Assembly: GCF_051622035.1 (NCBI RefSeq)
Contig: NC_135357.1
Coordinates: 16,235,001 to 16,299,000, forward strand
Reading direction: 5' to 3'
Length of the DNA stretch: 64,000 nt
From: Arctopsyche grandis
Lineage: Eukaryota > Arthropoda > Insecta > Trichoptera > Hydropsychidae
Shown: in pieces, positions 12,777 to 23,670 of the stretch
How positions within the stretch are numbered: the stretch's first letter is position 1
Layout: the number at the start of each line of letters is the position of its first letter
Program-made: the position numbers and the translations under genes
Notes under the pieces: model-generated
Database searches by the model: none
What the model saw: only the letters and a program-made list of their open reading frames with translations
What the model was told of the DNA's origin: nothing

Positions 12777-13830
12777 TATGGAGGATGAACGAATGAGACG
12801 ACTGGCATGTTAATGCACGTGTTTATTATATGACAGCTGAAGACAGAGTGAGTAGCGGCTCTCCGAACCCAGCCGGGTTGGTCCCCACTCGCAGGAAGGC
12901 AACCAAACTCGACCATGTCGTATAAGCGAGCCGCCACATCACTCCCCCCCCAGCATCAGCGATACCAAAATTACAAAGAAACAAATTTTACAAAAGAAAA
13001 AAATTATTGTTACACAAAGAGAAAAAATTATTACGTGGGGAGAAAAAAAATTGTTGACGTGGGTCATCCGCTGTGTACATAGGTGTACCGCCCTGAATGG
13101 TCGGTAGATTCGAGGGCGGTGACGTCGCGAGCAGGACGGTGGGTGGTCCGATGGTCGCGCCGATGCGATGCGATGCTGCGGCGGCGCCGCTCTTCCGAGG
13201 CTGATGTCGGTTGGTGGGGCGGCGGGGGCGGCAGGGGCATCGATGTGGTTGATGATACTCCGAGCTGGACTGTGAGTCGTTGTGGCTCGTGGAGGTGTTG
13301 TAGCGCTACCGCCCGTCTCGGCGTGACGACGCTCGTGGGGACGGACGGGGCCTTGATGATGGTGCTGAGGTGGTGTATGTCTTGTGGTGCTGGATGACCG
13401 TTCTATGTGTAGTGGATCGCGCATGACTCCACATCCAGCTGTCAAGATCGTCGTCTCATTCGCTCCCCCATTTTTTTAAGCACCTGTCATCGACGTTGTG
13501 GCTGGACGTCGGTAGGTAGGTAGGTAGGTAGATAGCCGTGTCTGCTCGTTTATTGTCACCCGCGGGCCGCGGCGTGCTGTGTTGATGGCGATGGGGGCGC
13601 GGCGAGGCAGGGATGAGCGGCATGTTGAAATTGATCGAGGCTGCGTGGCTCGATGTCGGGGGTCACCAGTATGGAGGATGAACGAATGAGACGACTGGCA
13701 TGTTAATGCACGTGTTTATTATATGACAGCTGAAGACAGAGTGAGTAGCGGCTCCCCGAACCCAGCCGGGTTGGTCCCCACTCGCAGGAAGGCAACCAAA
13801 CTCGACCATGTCGTATAAGCGAGCCGCCAC
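12777..13830 (-). mobile_element. Miniature LTR retrotransposon (TRIM-like), 1054 bp
   Basis: Two almost identical 161-bp direct repeats (12777-12937 and 13670-13830) bound a 732-bp GC-rich interior. The target duplication AATAT lies at 12772-12776 and 13831-13835. Read on the minus strand, the LTR is followed by a primer-site-like CTGGTGACCCCCGACAT and the other LTR is preceded by a purine run GGGGGGGGAGTGAT. The interior has a 168-codon open frame (minus, 12939-13445) rich in Pro, Arg, His and Ala with no gag, protease or RT motif. The two LTRs differ at only about one site (C/T in GGCTCTCCG versus GGCTCCCCG), so the insertion is young. Non-autonomous. Confidence 0.8.
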
Positions 13831-13861
13831 AATATATTTAATTAGATATTTATATTTAACT

Positions 13862-13925
13862 AGTGTTGTGTGATTTCAACGGGTGGTTTCGAAAAGGAAT
13901 TGAAACACGACTAAAAATAAAGTTA
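13862..13925 (-). mobile_element. Helitron-like 3' terminus, ACACTAG family
   Basis: Reverse complement of the same type of end found at 4583-4621: on the minus strand it shows TTTCAATTCCTTTTCGAAA, CCCGTTG, then CACAACACTAG followed by T. The extent to the right is not defined. Confidence 0.4.
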
Positions 13926-14429
13926 TGTGTAGTATAATGTATAATGTAAGGTTATTTATAGGCGCACGCCCACTTAATATTAATCGTAATAAAAGTGGCA
14001 CATTTTAAATTTATTTTTTCTTATTTTTAAAAGTGGCACATTTTTAACTTAGCAATCCAACCCGTTTGAAATGAATGAATGTGTATGTGTGTGTGTGCCC
14101 TAGCCGCTGGAAGACCGAGACGAGGACTTCTGATCAGGAACTTCACGACAAATACACGACATCACAGGTCAGTCAATCTGTTCCCTTTGACCCCCACCAC
14201 GGAACGAACACACCTGGAAGAACGAGAAACGTATCCCTGTACGTCAGTAACTCTCCCAGCGAGAGAGTTGTATTCCCGCGTAAATACGTCTGTCACAAAA
14301 CTTAATTCAAACTACAACCGTATTTCAACAATTAAACACAGACGAACCTGTCTATAAACACATGGTGACTAGGTGTGAAGAATACTTTCACGGCTAAACC
14401 AGTCCCCATAAAACAAACGGGTCTACCTT

Positions 14430-14890
14430 ACGGAACCGAAAGTGAAACGCCCGAAAACGCAAAGATCGAAAATCGAAAGATCTTAAGTCGAGAGATAAAA
14501 AAGGGTCTATCCACCCCGTCGTACATACTCACTTAATTAGCGCGAGCAGGATACAACAGGAACAAGAGGAACAGGCTTTTCCTTCCGTATTCTGCGCGCG
14601 CACATTAAACAAGGCTGTATGACAAAAAAAGAGAGATAATTTCACCGCATACCACTCATATATATGTTTATTATCGGTCTCCGTCACGAGCCCGAATGTG
14701 AAACGCCCGAAAACGCAAATATCGGAAAGCAAAGATCGAAAATCGAAAGATCTTAAGTCGAAAGATAAAAAAAAGGGTGAATGGTAAACGGTACATACTC
14801 ACTTAATTTGTGCGAGCAGGATACAACAGGAACAAGAGGAACAGGCTTTTCCTCCCGTATTAATGTGCGCGCGCAGAATCATCCTAAAAA
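14430..14890. repeat. Two partial copies of the Mutator-like long-TIR MITE
   Basis: Two same-orientation half elements (about 14430-14620 and 14676-14880). Each contains ATCGAAAATCGAAAGATCTT, the CAACAGGAACAAGAGGAAC segment and the GCGCGCGCA centre found in the complete element at 7939-8332. The second half starts at a clean terminus GGTCTCCGTCACGAGCC. Right arms are missing, so these are rearranged remains. Confidence 0.65.
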
Positions 14891-14958
14891 TTCTATTTAT
14901 TTATTTATTTATTATCAAAGCCCAATTTAAATTATTTTACTAATATATTTAACTGAAT

Positions 14959-14997
14959 AGTTCCCATATTGCAACCACAGGTTGCAATATGGGAACT
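14959..14997. repeat. Perfect 18-bp hairpin with 3-nt loop
   Basis: AGTTCCCATATTGCAACC is followed by ACA and then its exact reverse complement. No coding context. It may be the residue of a small foldback element or a structured transcript. It lies between the MITE remains and the duplicated upstream region of HMT copy 3. Confidence 0.7.
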
Positions 14998-15367
14998 GGA
15001 TATGGAAAAATTCCTAAATATCGGGTGTAGATATCGGTAGTGTAAACGGTAAACGGACTACTAGTCCATTTATGTAAGTTTTAACCAGTTTTAGGGTGTG
15101 ACCAGTTTTAATATGACGGGTGATCACGTGTGACCGATCTAGAGCGACCGGTTGTCCTGTGACCGGTTCACATTTGACTAGTAATCACCGAACCGTGTAA
15201 ACGTAGACATTCGATGACCAATGTTCATTATTTTCACTTTTTTGTTGTCATTGTCTCCGGGTGAATAATATTGAAAGGTTGACAGCACTGCTACTACGTT
15301 GACAGTAGTCGACAGTAGCAAAACCGATAACGAATTCCAGTGAAATTGTATTTTCTTCTTTAATATA

Positions 15368-15819
15368 AGGTGACCATTCTTACTGGTCTTACCAGTATAA
15401 TACTAGTTTATTAAGTATCTGCCTTGATACTGCCTTGATAGATAAAACTAGCACACTTATTTATATCTAATAGATGGATTGAAATATTCAAAGCTTTCAG
15501 CAAAAATTATGTCTCCCACAAAAATACTGCCAAATGAGTCGAGTATTGTCTGTGTTTACCAGAAAAAAATACACCTGCCGAACCATTTTTTACTTTTTTT
15601 TTGTGATGAACAATGTGTGGTCTAGTGATAAAACGCAATTGAATGTTAAAACTTTAAAATGTTTGCTTATCACTAAGTATGATTTTAATGAGTCTTTTAT
15701 AGCATTTTATAAAAACGTTCAAGAAACTAGATTTATTATTTTTACTAATGAAGTGCATACATAAAAAATAGTTTTTGGAAAAAATGTCTTGGTTCTGTAT
15801 TTGAAAAAATTGGTCACCT
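15368..15819. mobile_element. TIR DNA transposon remnant upstream of HMT copy 3
   Basis: Ends are AGGTGACCA and TGGTCACCT, flanked by TA on both sides, as in TA-targeting (mariner-type) elements. Internal frames are broken. A stretch at 15600-15710 reads like a transposase C-terminal fragment (NNVWSSDKTQLNVKTLK, then FNESFIAFYKN), but the family is not certain. A paralogous copy lies at 23671-24096, upstream of HMT copy 4. Confidence 0.6.
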
Positions 15820-15984
15820 TACTATATAATTATATATCTACAAGTAAAATTCTATTCCAATATAAACTCACTGAAACGATAGTGAAAATATTTTTTCGCT
15901 AATAATACATATATGTACCTATATTCAGTCATCATTTCATAAACTTCCAATTTTTAAATCAAAATTTACTTCTACAGTTCAAAA

Positions 15985-17305
15985 ATGCCCATGGATATTA
16001 AAGTGTTGGATGGAGGAATGTCGAGGCAACTATCAAAATACGTCGGAGAAGTGGATGGTGATCCATTATGGACATCTAGATTTGTTTGCACAAAGCCCGA
16101 TGATGTTGTCAAAGCACATATAGACTTCTTTCGCGGTATTTCGTATTGTATTTTAACGCATAAAAATACGTAGATGGACATATTATTTATTGATTTTTTT
16201 AGCTGGAGCAGATGTAGTCGAAACATGTACATATCAAGCATCAGTTGAGGGGTATAGCAAGTACTTTAAATGTGATGATATACGTGCAGCTGAATTGATC
16301 AGAAAAGCAGGGCAATTAGCATTGCTTGCAAGAGATACTTACAAGCAAGAAAATCCAAGTTTGTGTGAATGTTCAGTAAGATTGGTGTATTTTTTTCCTG
16401 TTACTTTATTGTGTGTTTTTAAAAGCTTTTATTTATTCATATAAGAGGCAAATCCGGAAGTTATAGGATCTATCGGGCCATACGGTGCTTTTCTTCTCGA
16501 TGGTTCAGAATATTCCGGCAATTATACAGACAGGTTGACTCCAGAGGTAATTCCTTTGCAATTTTCTTCCATTTTACACTATATTTATATATAAACCAAA
16601 AATAAATGATTATGCACAGATGATCAAAGAGAAGCATAAACCTCGTATAAATGAGTTGATGAAAGACGGTATAAAAACATTCGCCTTTGAGACAATACCG
16701 TCTAGAAAAGAAGCACTGATAGTTGTCGAACTGTTGAAAGAGTATCCGGACATAAAATGCTGGATATCATTCTCGTGTTCTGTGAGTTAAATGTGTTGGT
16801 AAAATAATTTAAATTGGGCTTTGATTAATAAATTGAATTTTTAGGATGATACTCACATTGCCAGCGGAGATGATTTCAAGTCTACAGCTATAGAATGTTA
16901 CGAATTGAATCCTGAACAAATCCTTGCTGTGGGCGTTAACTGTGTGAATCCAACGTATGTTAGCAAATTGTGCAAAGGCATTAACGAAGGACGAAACGAG
17001 AAGAATCTGATCCCATTGGTTGTGTATCCAAACAGTGGTGAAAAATATGTCACAGAACTTGGGCAAGTATATAATATTTATGCAAAATATAATGAAAAAT
17101 ACCTTGTAAAAATTAACCACGCTATTGTTTTCTCATTTTATTCAACAGTTGGACCGATTCTCCGGATATTCTTAAGCCCCTGCATGCATATGTTGACGAA
17201 TGGGTGGCATTGGGTGCTCGTTATATTGGAGGTTGTTGTCGAACACAACCTGAGGATATCATTTCTATCAAGCGAGAAGTAACCAAATGGAGAGAGTCTA
17301 CATAG
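15985..17305 (+). CDS. Homocysteine S-methyltransferase, tandem copy 3
   Basis: Complete six-exon gene: 15985-16135, 16203-16358, 16446-16546, 16620-16781, 16845-17062 and 17149-17305 (TAG), 314 aa. The start [11 protein letters not shown] aligns with copy 2. Asp9 of DGG, Glu160 of FETIPS, Cys223 (GVNC) and Cys292-Cys293 (GGCCRT) are all present, so it should be catalytically competent. Introns are short. Intron 5 starts GCAAGT rather than GT: frame requires the exon to end in GG at 17062, so this is a GC-AG intron, shared with copy 4. The 5' flank (from about 15368) and 3' flank are homologous to those of copy 4. Confidence 0.92.
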
Positions 17306-18507
17306 ATGTGATTGTTATATTTTTATGCTAATTAATTATATGAAAAGCAAAAAATATGTTTTTATTATATATTATAATGGTTTTAATTGGAATATTTTTC
17401 TATAATACAATGTACAAGTGTACATACATACATACATATATTATTATATAAATTTTCTAAAATTATAAAATAAAAATAATAAGTCAATCTTTGAATGGAT
17501 TCCTGCGATGTTTAATTTTAAATACATTCACACTATTCCAAAATTTAAAAACAAATATTTATATACATTTTTAATGTATAAATATACAATTGAATCCTGG
17601 TTGCTTCTCCGTTTAAAAATAATTACAAATACATATGTATATGCAGGGCTTTCTTGTCATGTAAGACGGTAAAATGGCATTCTGGCACCTTTTTTCACGG
17701 TATTTTTAATGTTTCTAAGGCAATTAGACGAAAAAATGTTCCCATGTACAAAATTTGGCATATACAAAACTGCTATAATTTTTATTTAAATAAAAAATTT
17801 GCTTTAGTAAAAAGTTTGATAAGAAGTGAGTTCCGGCACCTTTTTTTTAAAAAAAAAAAAGCCCTGTGTATATGTATAAATTTGAACAATGGCCCGCACA
17901 TCCCAAGCCGGGCCCCTGGGCTAGCATGCTTGAGCCCCCCCCCCCAAAGTTTCAAAATTGAAATTAAAAATCATTTCATCATTATTTTTCACAAAACACA
18001 TTAAGGAGTCAACACATTAGTGGACTCAATGGGCAGTTTGAATCATCTCCAAAATATGTACCTATACAAAGCCACATACATACTAACAAAGACACATTGT
18101 TTCTAAAGTGATCAGTGATTCAAGTTATTACGTTGTTATGAACTTCATACAAATTATTTAATTCTCACAGTAATATGACACTTGTATAAATGTAATTGGA
18201 CAGACGTTATCTTTATTTAATTTCATACGACTTAAACGAATGTAAAACGAGACCTGAGACGTTCTAAATGGGGCATCGACAATCTATGACCGCGGGTCAC
18301 CAAGTAATCTATGCATGTACATATGTATATGTCACAGTGAAATTATATTTCAAGTGAAAATATATTTTCACCGACGTTTCAGTGAAATCATAACCAGTTT
18401 TATTCATTTAAGATTAGATTGTTAGGGTTGGTACTATTTAAGGGTTAGGATAGGTTAGGTTAAATGAGGGTTGGCCCTATTCATTTAACCCGTTGGGTGC
18501 TAACGAC
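17306..18507. other. 3' flank of HMT copy 3; no gene seen
   Basis: The first 250 bp align with the 3' flanks of copies 2 and 4. Later there is a run of C near 17935 and a GGTTAGG-like stretch at about 18425-18462 (GGGTTAGGATAGGTTAGG), which resembles degenerate TTAGG repeats. No exon recognised. Confidence 0.45.
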
Positions 18508-18651
18508 TAGAGTTCGGAATCTGAAGGGGCCGGAAACGTGCCGCCTATTGTTCCATTGTTGTAAATCCTTTGTAAAAAAGGTTCGGCAAACCTTTAACAA
18601 TGCATTTACAATCTTTGAACAATAAACAGCCCCTTCAGATTCCGGTCTCTA
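18508..18651. mobile_element. hAT-like MITE, 144 bp, 8-bp target duplication
   Basis: Terminal inverted repeats begin TAGAGTTCGGAATCTGAAGG on the left and TAGAGACCGGAATCTGAAGG on the opposite strand at the right. The 8-bp duplication CTAACGAC flanks it (18500-18507 and 18652-18659). The core contains a second inverted pair, ATTGTTC and GAACAAT. A core-related copy with different ends lies at 50440-50540. Confidence 0.75.
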
Positions 18652-19394
18652 CTAACGACACGCCTGTTGTGTCGTGTTCACAAAATTTTCGTAGCCACGC
18701 GCGACTCACCGAGCGCGCTTTGTCCCTTTCCAACAGAAAGGTTCAAAAAAAAAAAATACGCACTTGCTGTAGTAACGCGAGAAGCATTCAATTTTTTCGC
18801 CTAAAGGTCTCTATACACTCTCTATTTTAAATTTTATATAATTTTATTTACTGTTTATTTTTTAACTTATTCAAAAAATATAGACGTTTTGGTGATTATA
18901 TTTTTATACAAAAAGCTTAGTAAATATTACTCTTAGTAAATGTAAGTGAATATACTAAAATGTCTAATTGGTGATCCAAATATGATGCTATCACTTTATA
19001 TGTAAAAATGCCAATCTTTTTCGATTTACCTGCTTACACGATAATGGTGAGTCGATTCCTGGAAAACATCATGTAATACCTTTTAGCAATTGTGGACTTT
19101 TACGCTATCTTTTAAGGGAACTAAATAAGGGAAAAACCACAAGCTCCTTTTTTACGGGATATCATATGAAAAGTACATTCAGTCTTAGCTCAACTGTCGT
19201 TTGAGACTTCACGACTTGACTTACGTATCTACTTGATGTATTACGTATCTACTTGACATACATACATATACATATACAGCTATGCAGCGTCAGGAGATTC
19301 CTTTTACGGGGAGGCCAGGGATTAAATTGCTATTCAGGGAAACGAACCCATAGATTTTTTAAATTTATTATTAGATCAGTAATTTTATAATCTC

Positions 19395-19806
19395 GTGATT
19401 GAACAAAGCAATTTATATGCAGTAGAAATATTAACTAGATCGAATTGTGAGCATAGCCGTATAGCACGCTGGAAAGATATAACAGTCGACGAATTTAAAA
19501 TTTGGCTAGGACTTTTGCTGCACATGGGGATCATACGATTGAATCGTCAAAGTGATTATTGGAAAAAACATTATTTATTCAATCTCACCACATTCTCCCA
19601 ATTTATGTCTCGTGATAGATTTTTTTTGATTCAGATGGCTTTGCATTTTAATAATAATGAAGAAGATGATACTAGCGAAAATAATGAATAAATATAGGTA
19701 CTGTATAGCGTGCTTTATGCAAGATTCAGGTAGACGCGCCTTCCAAGAAATGTCTAGACCTCCACACTGTCAAAACATTTGTGAGAAAGAGCTATTTTAT
19801 AAAATA
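19395..19806 (+). pseudogene. piggyBac-type transposase fragment
   Basis: A 98-codon open frame from 19395 matches the N-terminal part of the DDE_Tnp_1_7 (piggyBac) domain: ARWKDITVDEFKIWLGLLLH, MGIIRLNRQSDYW, then FMSRDRFFLIQMALHFNNN. It ends at a stop (19689), with faint continuation to 19806, where a Helitron-like element begins. The catalytic aspartates are lost, so this is a fossil without activity. Confidence 0.8.
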
Positions 19807-21170
19807 CTAGCTGTATTACCCGGCTTCGCTCAGTATTTATAATATAAACCGCTTAAACATGACTAAGCTAATAGTAAACATTTAATTAAAAAAAAAAAAA
19901 TTTAAAAATTTGAAAAAAAAATAATAAAATAAAAAAAATAAAAAAACAAAAAAAAAATCAAAAAAAAAATCAAAAAAAAAAATCAAAAAAATAAATAAAA
20001 AAAAATTCCAAATTTTTTTTTACCTTCTAGGGCTTCGCCCTCGGCGCCCCCCTGAGCCTTTGCCTTCTAGGGCTTCGCCCCTCCACGCCCCCATGATTAA
20101 TTGCCGTCTAGGGCTTTGCCTCCCTTAGTTAATGCCTTTTAGGGCTTCGCCCATCCGCGCCCCCATGATTTAATGCCGTCTAAGGCTTCACCCCCCTTAG
20201 TTAATGCCTTTTAGGGCTTCGCCCCTCCGCGCCTCATGATTAAATGCCGTCTAAGGCTTCGCTCCCATGATCAGTTGCCTATTAGGGCTTCGCCCCTCCG
20301 CGCCCCCATGATTGAATGCCGTCTAGGGCTTCGCCCCCCTTAGTTTATGCCTTTTAGGGCTTCGCCCCTCCGCGCCCCCATGATTTAATGCCGTCTAGGG
20401 ATTCGCCCCCATGATCAGTTGCCTTCTAGGGCTTCGCCCCCCTTAGCTGATGCCTTTTAGGGCTTCGCCCCTCCGCGCCCCCATGATTAAATGCCGTCTA
20501 GGGCTTCGCCCCACCGCGCCCCCAAGATTAATTGCCGTTTAGGGCTTCGCCCCCCTTAGTTAATGCCTTTTAGGGCTTCGCCCCTCCGCGCCCCATGATT
20601 AAATGCCGTCTAGGGCTTCGCCCCCATGATCAGTTGCCTTTTAGGGCTTCGCCCCTCCGCGTCCCCATGATAAATTGCCGTCTAGGGCTTCGCCCCCCTT
20701 AGATAATGCCTTTTAGGGCTTCGCCCCTCCGCGCTCCCATGATTAAATGCCATTTAGGGCTTCGCCCCCATGATCAGTTGCCGTTTAGGGCTTCGCCTCA
20801 TAAGGCTGCGCCCCATGGGGCTTCGCCCCATGAGGCTGCGCCCCCCTGCGCCCCCTTCGGGGCCCCATGTGTCTGAGCTCCATAAGGCGGCGCCCCATAA
20901 GGTTGCGCCCATAAGACAGCGCCCCATAAGACAGCGCCCCATAAGACAGCGCCCCATAAGACAGCGCCCCATAAGGCCGCGCCCCATAAGACTGCGCCCC
21001 ATAAGGCTGCGCCCGATAAGGCTGCGCCCCATAAAGCTGCGCCCCCTTTGGGGCCCCATGGGGCTGCGCCCCATAAGGCTGCGCCCCATAAGGCTGCGCT
21101 CGATAAGGCTGCGCCCCATAAAGCTGCGCCCCCTTCGGGGCCCCATAAGGTTCTTAATATTGGTTCATTT
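19807..21170 (-). mobile_element. Single, truncated Helitron-like element with GC-rich minisatellites
   Basis: On the plus strand it starts A then CTAGCTGTATTACCCGG, followed by the conserved ATAATATAAACCGCTTAAAC segment, an A-rich tract (19884-20015), then arrays of TTAGGGCTTCGCCCC-type repeats (20020-20790) and a CATAAGGCTGCGCCCC block (about 20790-21145). The opposite terminus (TCTAATCTATAA on the minus strand) is missing, so it is truncated. It interrupts the piggyBac fossil. Its second block has a 15-bp basic unit (ATAAGACAGCGCCCC), simpler than the 90-bp unit in the array at 51.9-62.5 kb. Confidence 0.7.
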
Positions 21171-21315
21171 TGACCCGCAGCCAAAAAAGGTTCGCGATAC
21201 CTAGTCCAAATTAAAATAATATGAGACTTGTACTAATGCAATAAACCAGAATGCCAAACATTGACATCATCGACGAATCCCACGCCACCTATTTGTTTCC
21301 AGACAGTATTTAATC

Positions 21316-21537
21316 GGTAATTGGACTATTGGTAACATTGGGGTGGTCACAAAGACAATTTTTGCCATGAAAATCGCGAATACACAATATTTGGCACTCA
21401 AGTTCTCGTTACTATGATAGTTCTCGTTACTATGATAGTTATCGTTAGTATGATGGACTTTTCGGCTGCCAGATGTTCCGCTATAGAGATTTTAGTGACT
21501 TTGTGACGAGTAATTTGTGACCAGTAATCACCGAACC
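21316..21537. mobile_element. GGTTCGGTGATTA MITE, copy A
   Basis: 222 bp with ends GGTAATTGGACTATT and, on the opposite strand, GGTTCGGTGATTACTGG. Flanked by ATTTAATC on both sides. It contains an internal tandem duplication of TTCTCGTTACTATGATAG. One of five copies of the family in the window. Confidence 0.7.
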
Positions 21538-22251
21538 ATTTAATCTGCCTACTACGCGCGATATTGTCTCCAGTTCACCATTTCTAAGTTCTAACTAAGT
21601 AATTGCTAAAAAGTATTTTCTTGAAACTTATTCTTGAAAGTATTTTAGGCAGGGAGTGTGTTTGGAAGAAGTTTCTGTGTTTGTGTTTGGAAGAAGTTTC
21701 TTTATTATTCAGTATACAATATATTATTATATGTACGGCTATAGTTGCTCGACTTCGAAAGAGTGGGTTTGCTGAACTCCGGAGTCTCATTGGCGTCTGG
21801 GACTGGTGCGATAGTTTATACATATATTGGTTGAGTGATGTAACATACTTTCGGGAGTTCCTACGGGCTCGATGGTTATTCTTTGTGTAGTTGTGTCTCA
21901 AGGTTGCTTGGTGCGTAGCTGTACAATGAGATCCTGCTCACGGGGGTTCCTACATACACGAGGTCGTTTATCTGCAGCCAGTTGAATAATGTATTTACCT
22001 TAATGTGAATGGAAATATATCGGGCAAGGTTTAGCTCTGCATGCTCGTTCAGGAACGCGATGGTACAATCGTGCGACATATGTGCTATGGAGAAATACCA
22101 CGGTCGATGAGATCATCATCCTCGATGCATTTGGGAAAATTGGCACATCTATACATTCGTACAAATTGTGCTATACTTTTAAAGTATAATCTAAAGATAA
22201 ATTTTGCTATACTCTTAAAGTATAATCTAAAGATAAATTGTGCTATACTCT
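21538..22251. other. No gene seen; short direct repeats
   Basis: Two open frames overlap here on opposite strands but match nothing known to me. At 22169-22251 the unit TGCTATACTCTTAAAGTATA with AATCTAAAGATAAAT is repeated in tandem, and the following LTR-like insertion falls in its last repeat. Confidence 0.35.
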
Positions 22252-22781
22252 TGTAGGAATACAATACAGCTTGTACGAGCATTCAGCAAAGCTAAAGCAA
22301 TCATCTATTCGCTCCAGATAAACAAACCCTGAGTTCAAGGGAACAACCGAAATAGCATAAATCCTATTACCCCATAAAACACAAGGCACGCGACCACACA
22401 AACGATACCCTTAAGCCTGGAAGAATCTTAGAGAACGAGATGACATCATCTCACCCATATCCAGACCACCGATAAAGGCGATTCGACTCGCTCCATATAA
22501 ACAATCATCAATCAACCTTGTGGCACACCCACACAAAGGAAACCCTTGAACCCGGAGGAATCCCCGAGAACAAGATGACATCACCGTGCCCATATATAAA
22601 CCAGTACAGCAGCCACAGATGGCAGTTCAGTCAGGCTTTCCCCTGAAGCAGGCAACTAGCCCACTTCCCCGTGAATTTTCTGTACTGACAATAAACTTGT
22701 ATACTGAAGAAAATAAATTTCCTCTGTTATCTACAACGAATTTCCATAGGCCGGGTTACGGTCACAACATACCCTCCTGTC
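22252..22781 (+). mobile_element. LTR-like insertion (possible solo LTR), 530 bp
   Basis: The insertion starts TGTAGGAATAC and is bounded by the 9-bp direct repeat CTATACTCT (22243-22251 and 22782-22790). Inside are a TATA-like CATATATAAACC (about 22590), AATAAACTTG and AATAAATTTC poly-A candidates (22690-22725), and GTCACAACA near the right end, all arranged as in an LTR. The right boundary could instead be CAACA at 22769. There is no coding sequence. Confidence 0.4.
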
Positions 22782-22876
22782 CTATACTCTTAAAGTATAA
22801 TTTCTCTGAACTTGTGCGAAAACAAAGTAGAAATTAATACCAAAAATACACACAACCTCTGACATGCCATTAACAT

Positions 22877-23062
22877 GGTTCGGTGATTATTGGTCACAAA
22901 GCGCTCGCCCAAAAGTCACTAAAATCTCTATAACGGAACATCTGGCAATCGAAAAGTCCATCATACTAACGAGAGCTCGAGTACCAAATATTCCGTATTC
23001 GTGATTCTCATGGCAAAAATTGTCTTTTGGGTGATCGCAATGTGACTAATAATCCAATTACC
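22877..23062. mobile_element. GGTTCGGTGATTA MITE, copy B
   Basis: 186 bp. Left end GGTTCGGTGATTATTGG, right end AATAATCCAATTACC. Perfect 9-bp target duplication CATTAACAT at 22868-22876 and 23063-23071. Confidence 0.8.
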
Positions 23063-23670
23063 CATTAACATAATATTGGTGGTAGAACGCTGGACCATTA
23101 ACATATAAAATATTTGATAACAGCGGTGGAACGTAACAATAGTATTCGGATAACGAGTAGTTAAAAATTGGACGAATAATTCGATAAATTTGAATATTCA
23201 AATAGGAGTCCTATATACACACAACCCAGTAATAAATGCATTTTCTTCTTAAAATTTTGCCAACCTGTAATCTACTATTTCATGTTTTTCTTATTTTTTT
23301 TCATATCTATGTCTACAAATGTACAAAAAACTGTTCAAAGATGATCAATGTTCATCATTTACATTTCAAGGACGTTATTTGGAGGGGTTCAAAGGGGGCA
23401 TTTGCCCCCCCCCCCCCTAAGCTTAAATTTGCCAGGTCAGGAAAGTGCATGTCATTTGAAATACTATGAATCTTAATCAAATCTATTATTAAACATGTCG
23501 ATCAAAAGCTTCTTCCAAAAAGTAAATTTTTCCCTCTCCCTGAAAAAGGTTGAAGTGACGTCGCAGTGACGTTTCTTCGTTGGAAAGGTGTTAGAACTGC
23601 CACCACTCAACTGTGCAGTAATAAAATCAATAATGTACGTTGGTGAATTTGCATTTTCGTCTATACACTA

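Larger units (their letters stand above)
12094..13861 (-). mobile_element. Helitron-like element, interrupted by two later insertions
   Basis: On the minus strand the 3' end reads CGATGATATTTCATCG, then GGCACAACACTAG followed by T. The stretch GATGA-TATT-TCATC is a hairpin just before the terminal CTAG, as expected for a Helitron. A second copy of the same end lies at 62820-62937. Comparing the two shows this one is split by an hAT-like MITE (12510-12700) and by a miniature LTR element (12777-13830), with element sequence continuing on both sides of the LTR insert. The 5' end is uncertain, so the outer limit is approximate. Confidence 0.5.

Noticed and set aside
12939-13445. 168-codon minus-strand frame in the miniature LTR element as a gag gene
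   Set aside because: Low-complexity Pro/Arg/His/Ala composition, no gag zinc knuckle or capsid motif, and a poorly structured C-terminal part. GC-rich DNA is open by chance.
20754-21204. Repetitive frames of 128-144 codons on both strands
   Set aside because: Minisatellite of the truncated Helitron-like element, open in several frames.
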